Shown here one piece after another: positions 5,706 through 5,771 of a DNA stretch of 5,771 bases. How positions within the stretch are numbered: position 1 is the first letter of the stretch; every line of letters starts with the position of its first letter. A program made the position numbers and the translations under genes. The stretch comes from an uncultured Clostridia bacterium (GTDB taxonomy: Bacteria > Bacillota > Clostridia > Christensenellales > UBA1242), in assembly GCA_944349915.1 (NCBI GenBank), contig CALVNU010000058.1, forward strand, positions 1 through 5,771, in the 5' to 3' direction. The notes beneath the pieces were generated by a model, which searched no databases, was not told the DNA's origin, and saw only the letters and a program-made list of their open reading frames with translations.

Positions 5706-5771
5706 TTACATTGCAAGGTATGCTTTTGGTTGTGCTTTGGGTAATGCGTTGGTTTGTGTTGTAAGTTGCAG
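5706..5771 (-). CDS. Possible 3' end of a convergent gene at the window edge
   Basis: Read on the - strand from the right edge, one frame gives 21 residues ending ALPKAQPKAYLAM and a TAA at 5708-5706. That lies 25 bases before the bidirectional terminator at 5652-5680, which is the spacing expected for a gene end. The fragment is too short to identify; it is rich in Ala, Lys, Gln, Pro and Thr. A second - strand frame is also open to the edge and runs through the terminator, so the call rests mainly on the terminator context. Confidence 0.3.
   Translation of the reverse strand: MQLTTQTNALPKAQPKAYLAM

Overview
The window is AT-rich bacterial DNA. Its short intergenic regions carry A-tract/hairpin/T-tract terminators, consensus sigma-A-type promoters and AGGAG ribosome binding sites. 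This style, together with a class II CCA-adding enzyme and a CtpE-like P-type ATPase, suggests a low-GC Bacillota member, probably an uncultured clostridial lineage. That placement is inference; no taxonomic marker such as rRNA is present. The standard code fits: one TGA and three TAA codons end the annotated genes, and a further TAA ends the fragment at the right edge.

Layout from left to right. (1) Positions 2-427 hold the 3' end of a + strand gene of unknown function, rich in Tyr, Ser, Asn and Gly and probably beta-sheet. It is followed by a small hairpin and a strong terminator. (2) A promoter with an extended -10 drives a 209-codon orphan gene (724-1353) whose product has a Lys/Gln-rich helical C-terminus. 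(3) The 336-base stretch 1354-1689 has no credible gene. It holds a 30-bp tandem duplication, a bidirectional terminator shared by two converging genes, and a perfect 15-bp inverted repeat spanning 135 bp, one arm of which contains the ATPase stop codon. (4) Positions 4281-1690 on the - strand encode a complete 863-residue P-type cation ATPase. It is read from an exact consensus promoter but has no visible Shine-Dalgarno sequence. (5) Diverging from it, 4411-5649 encodes a complete 412-residue tRNA nucleotidyltransferase. (6) A second bidirectional terminator follows, and then the possible 3' end of a - strand gene at the right edge.

The genes do not form an obvious pathway. Each appears to have its own promoter, and neighbours are convergent or divergent, except the first two, which share a strand but are separated by a terminator. 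The CCA enzyme is housekeeping tRNA maturation and the ATPase is membrane ion transport, plausibly Ca2+. The two hypothetical proteins cannot be assigned. I found no evidence of a CRISPR array, phage module, toxin-antitoxin pair or defence system. The points most worth a second look are the inverted repeat at the ATPase stop codon, the Glu-to-Ser change in the ATPase ion-site motif, and the strong promoter joined to a leader without a Shine-Dalgarno sequence.
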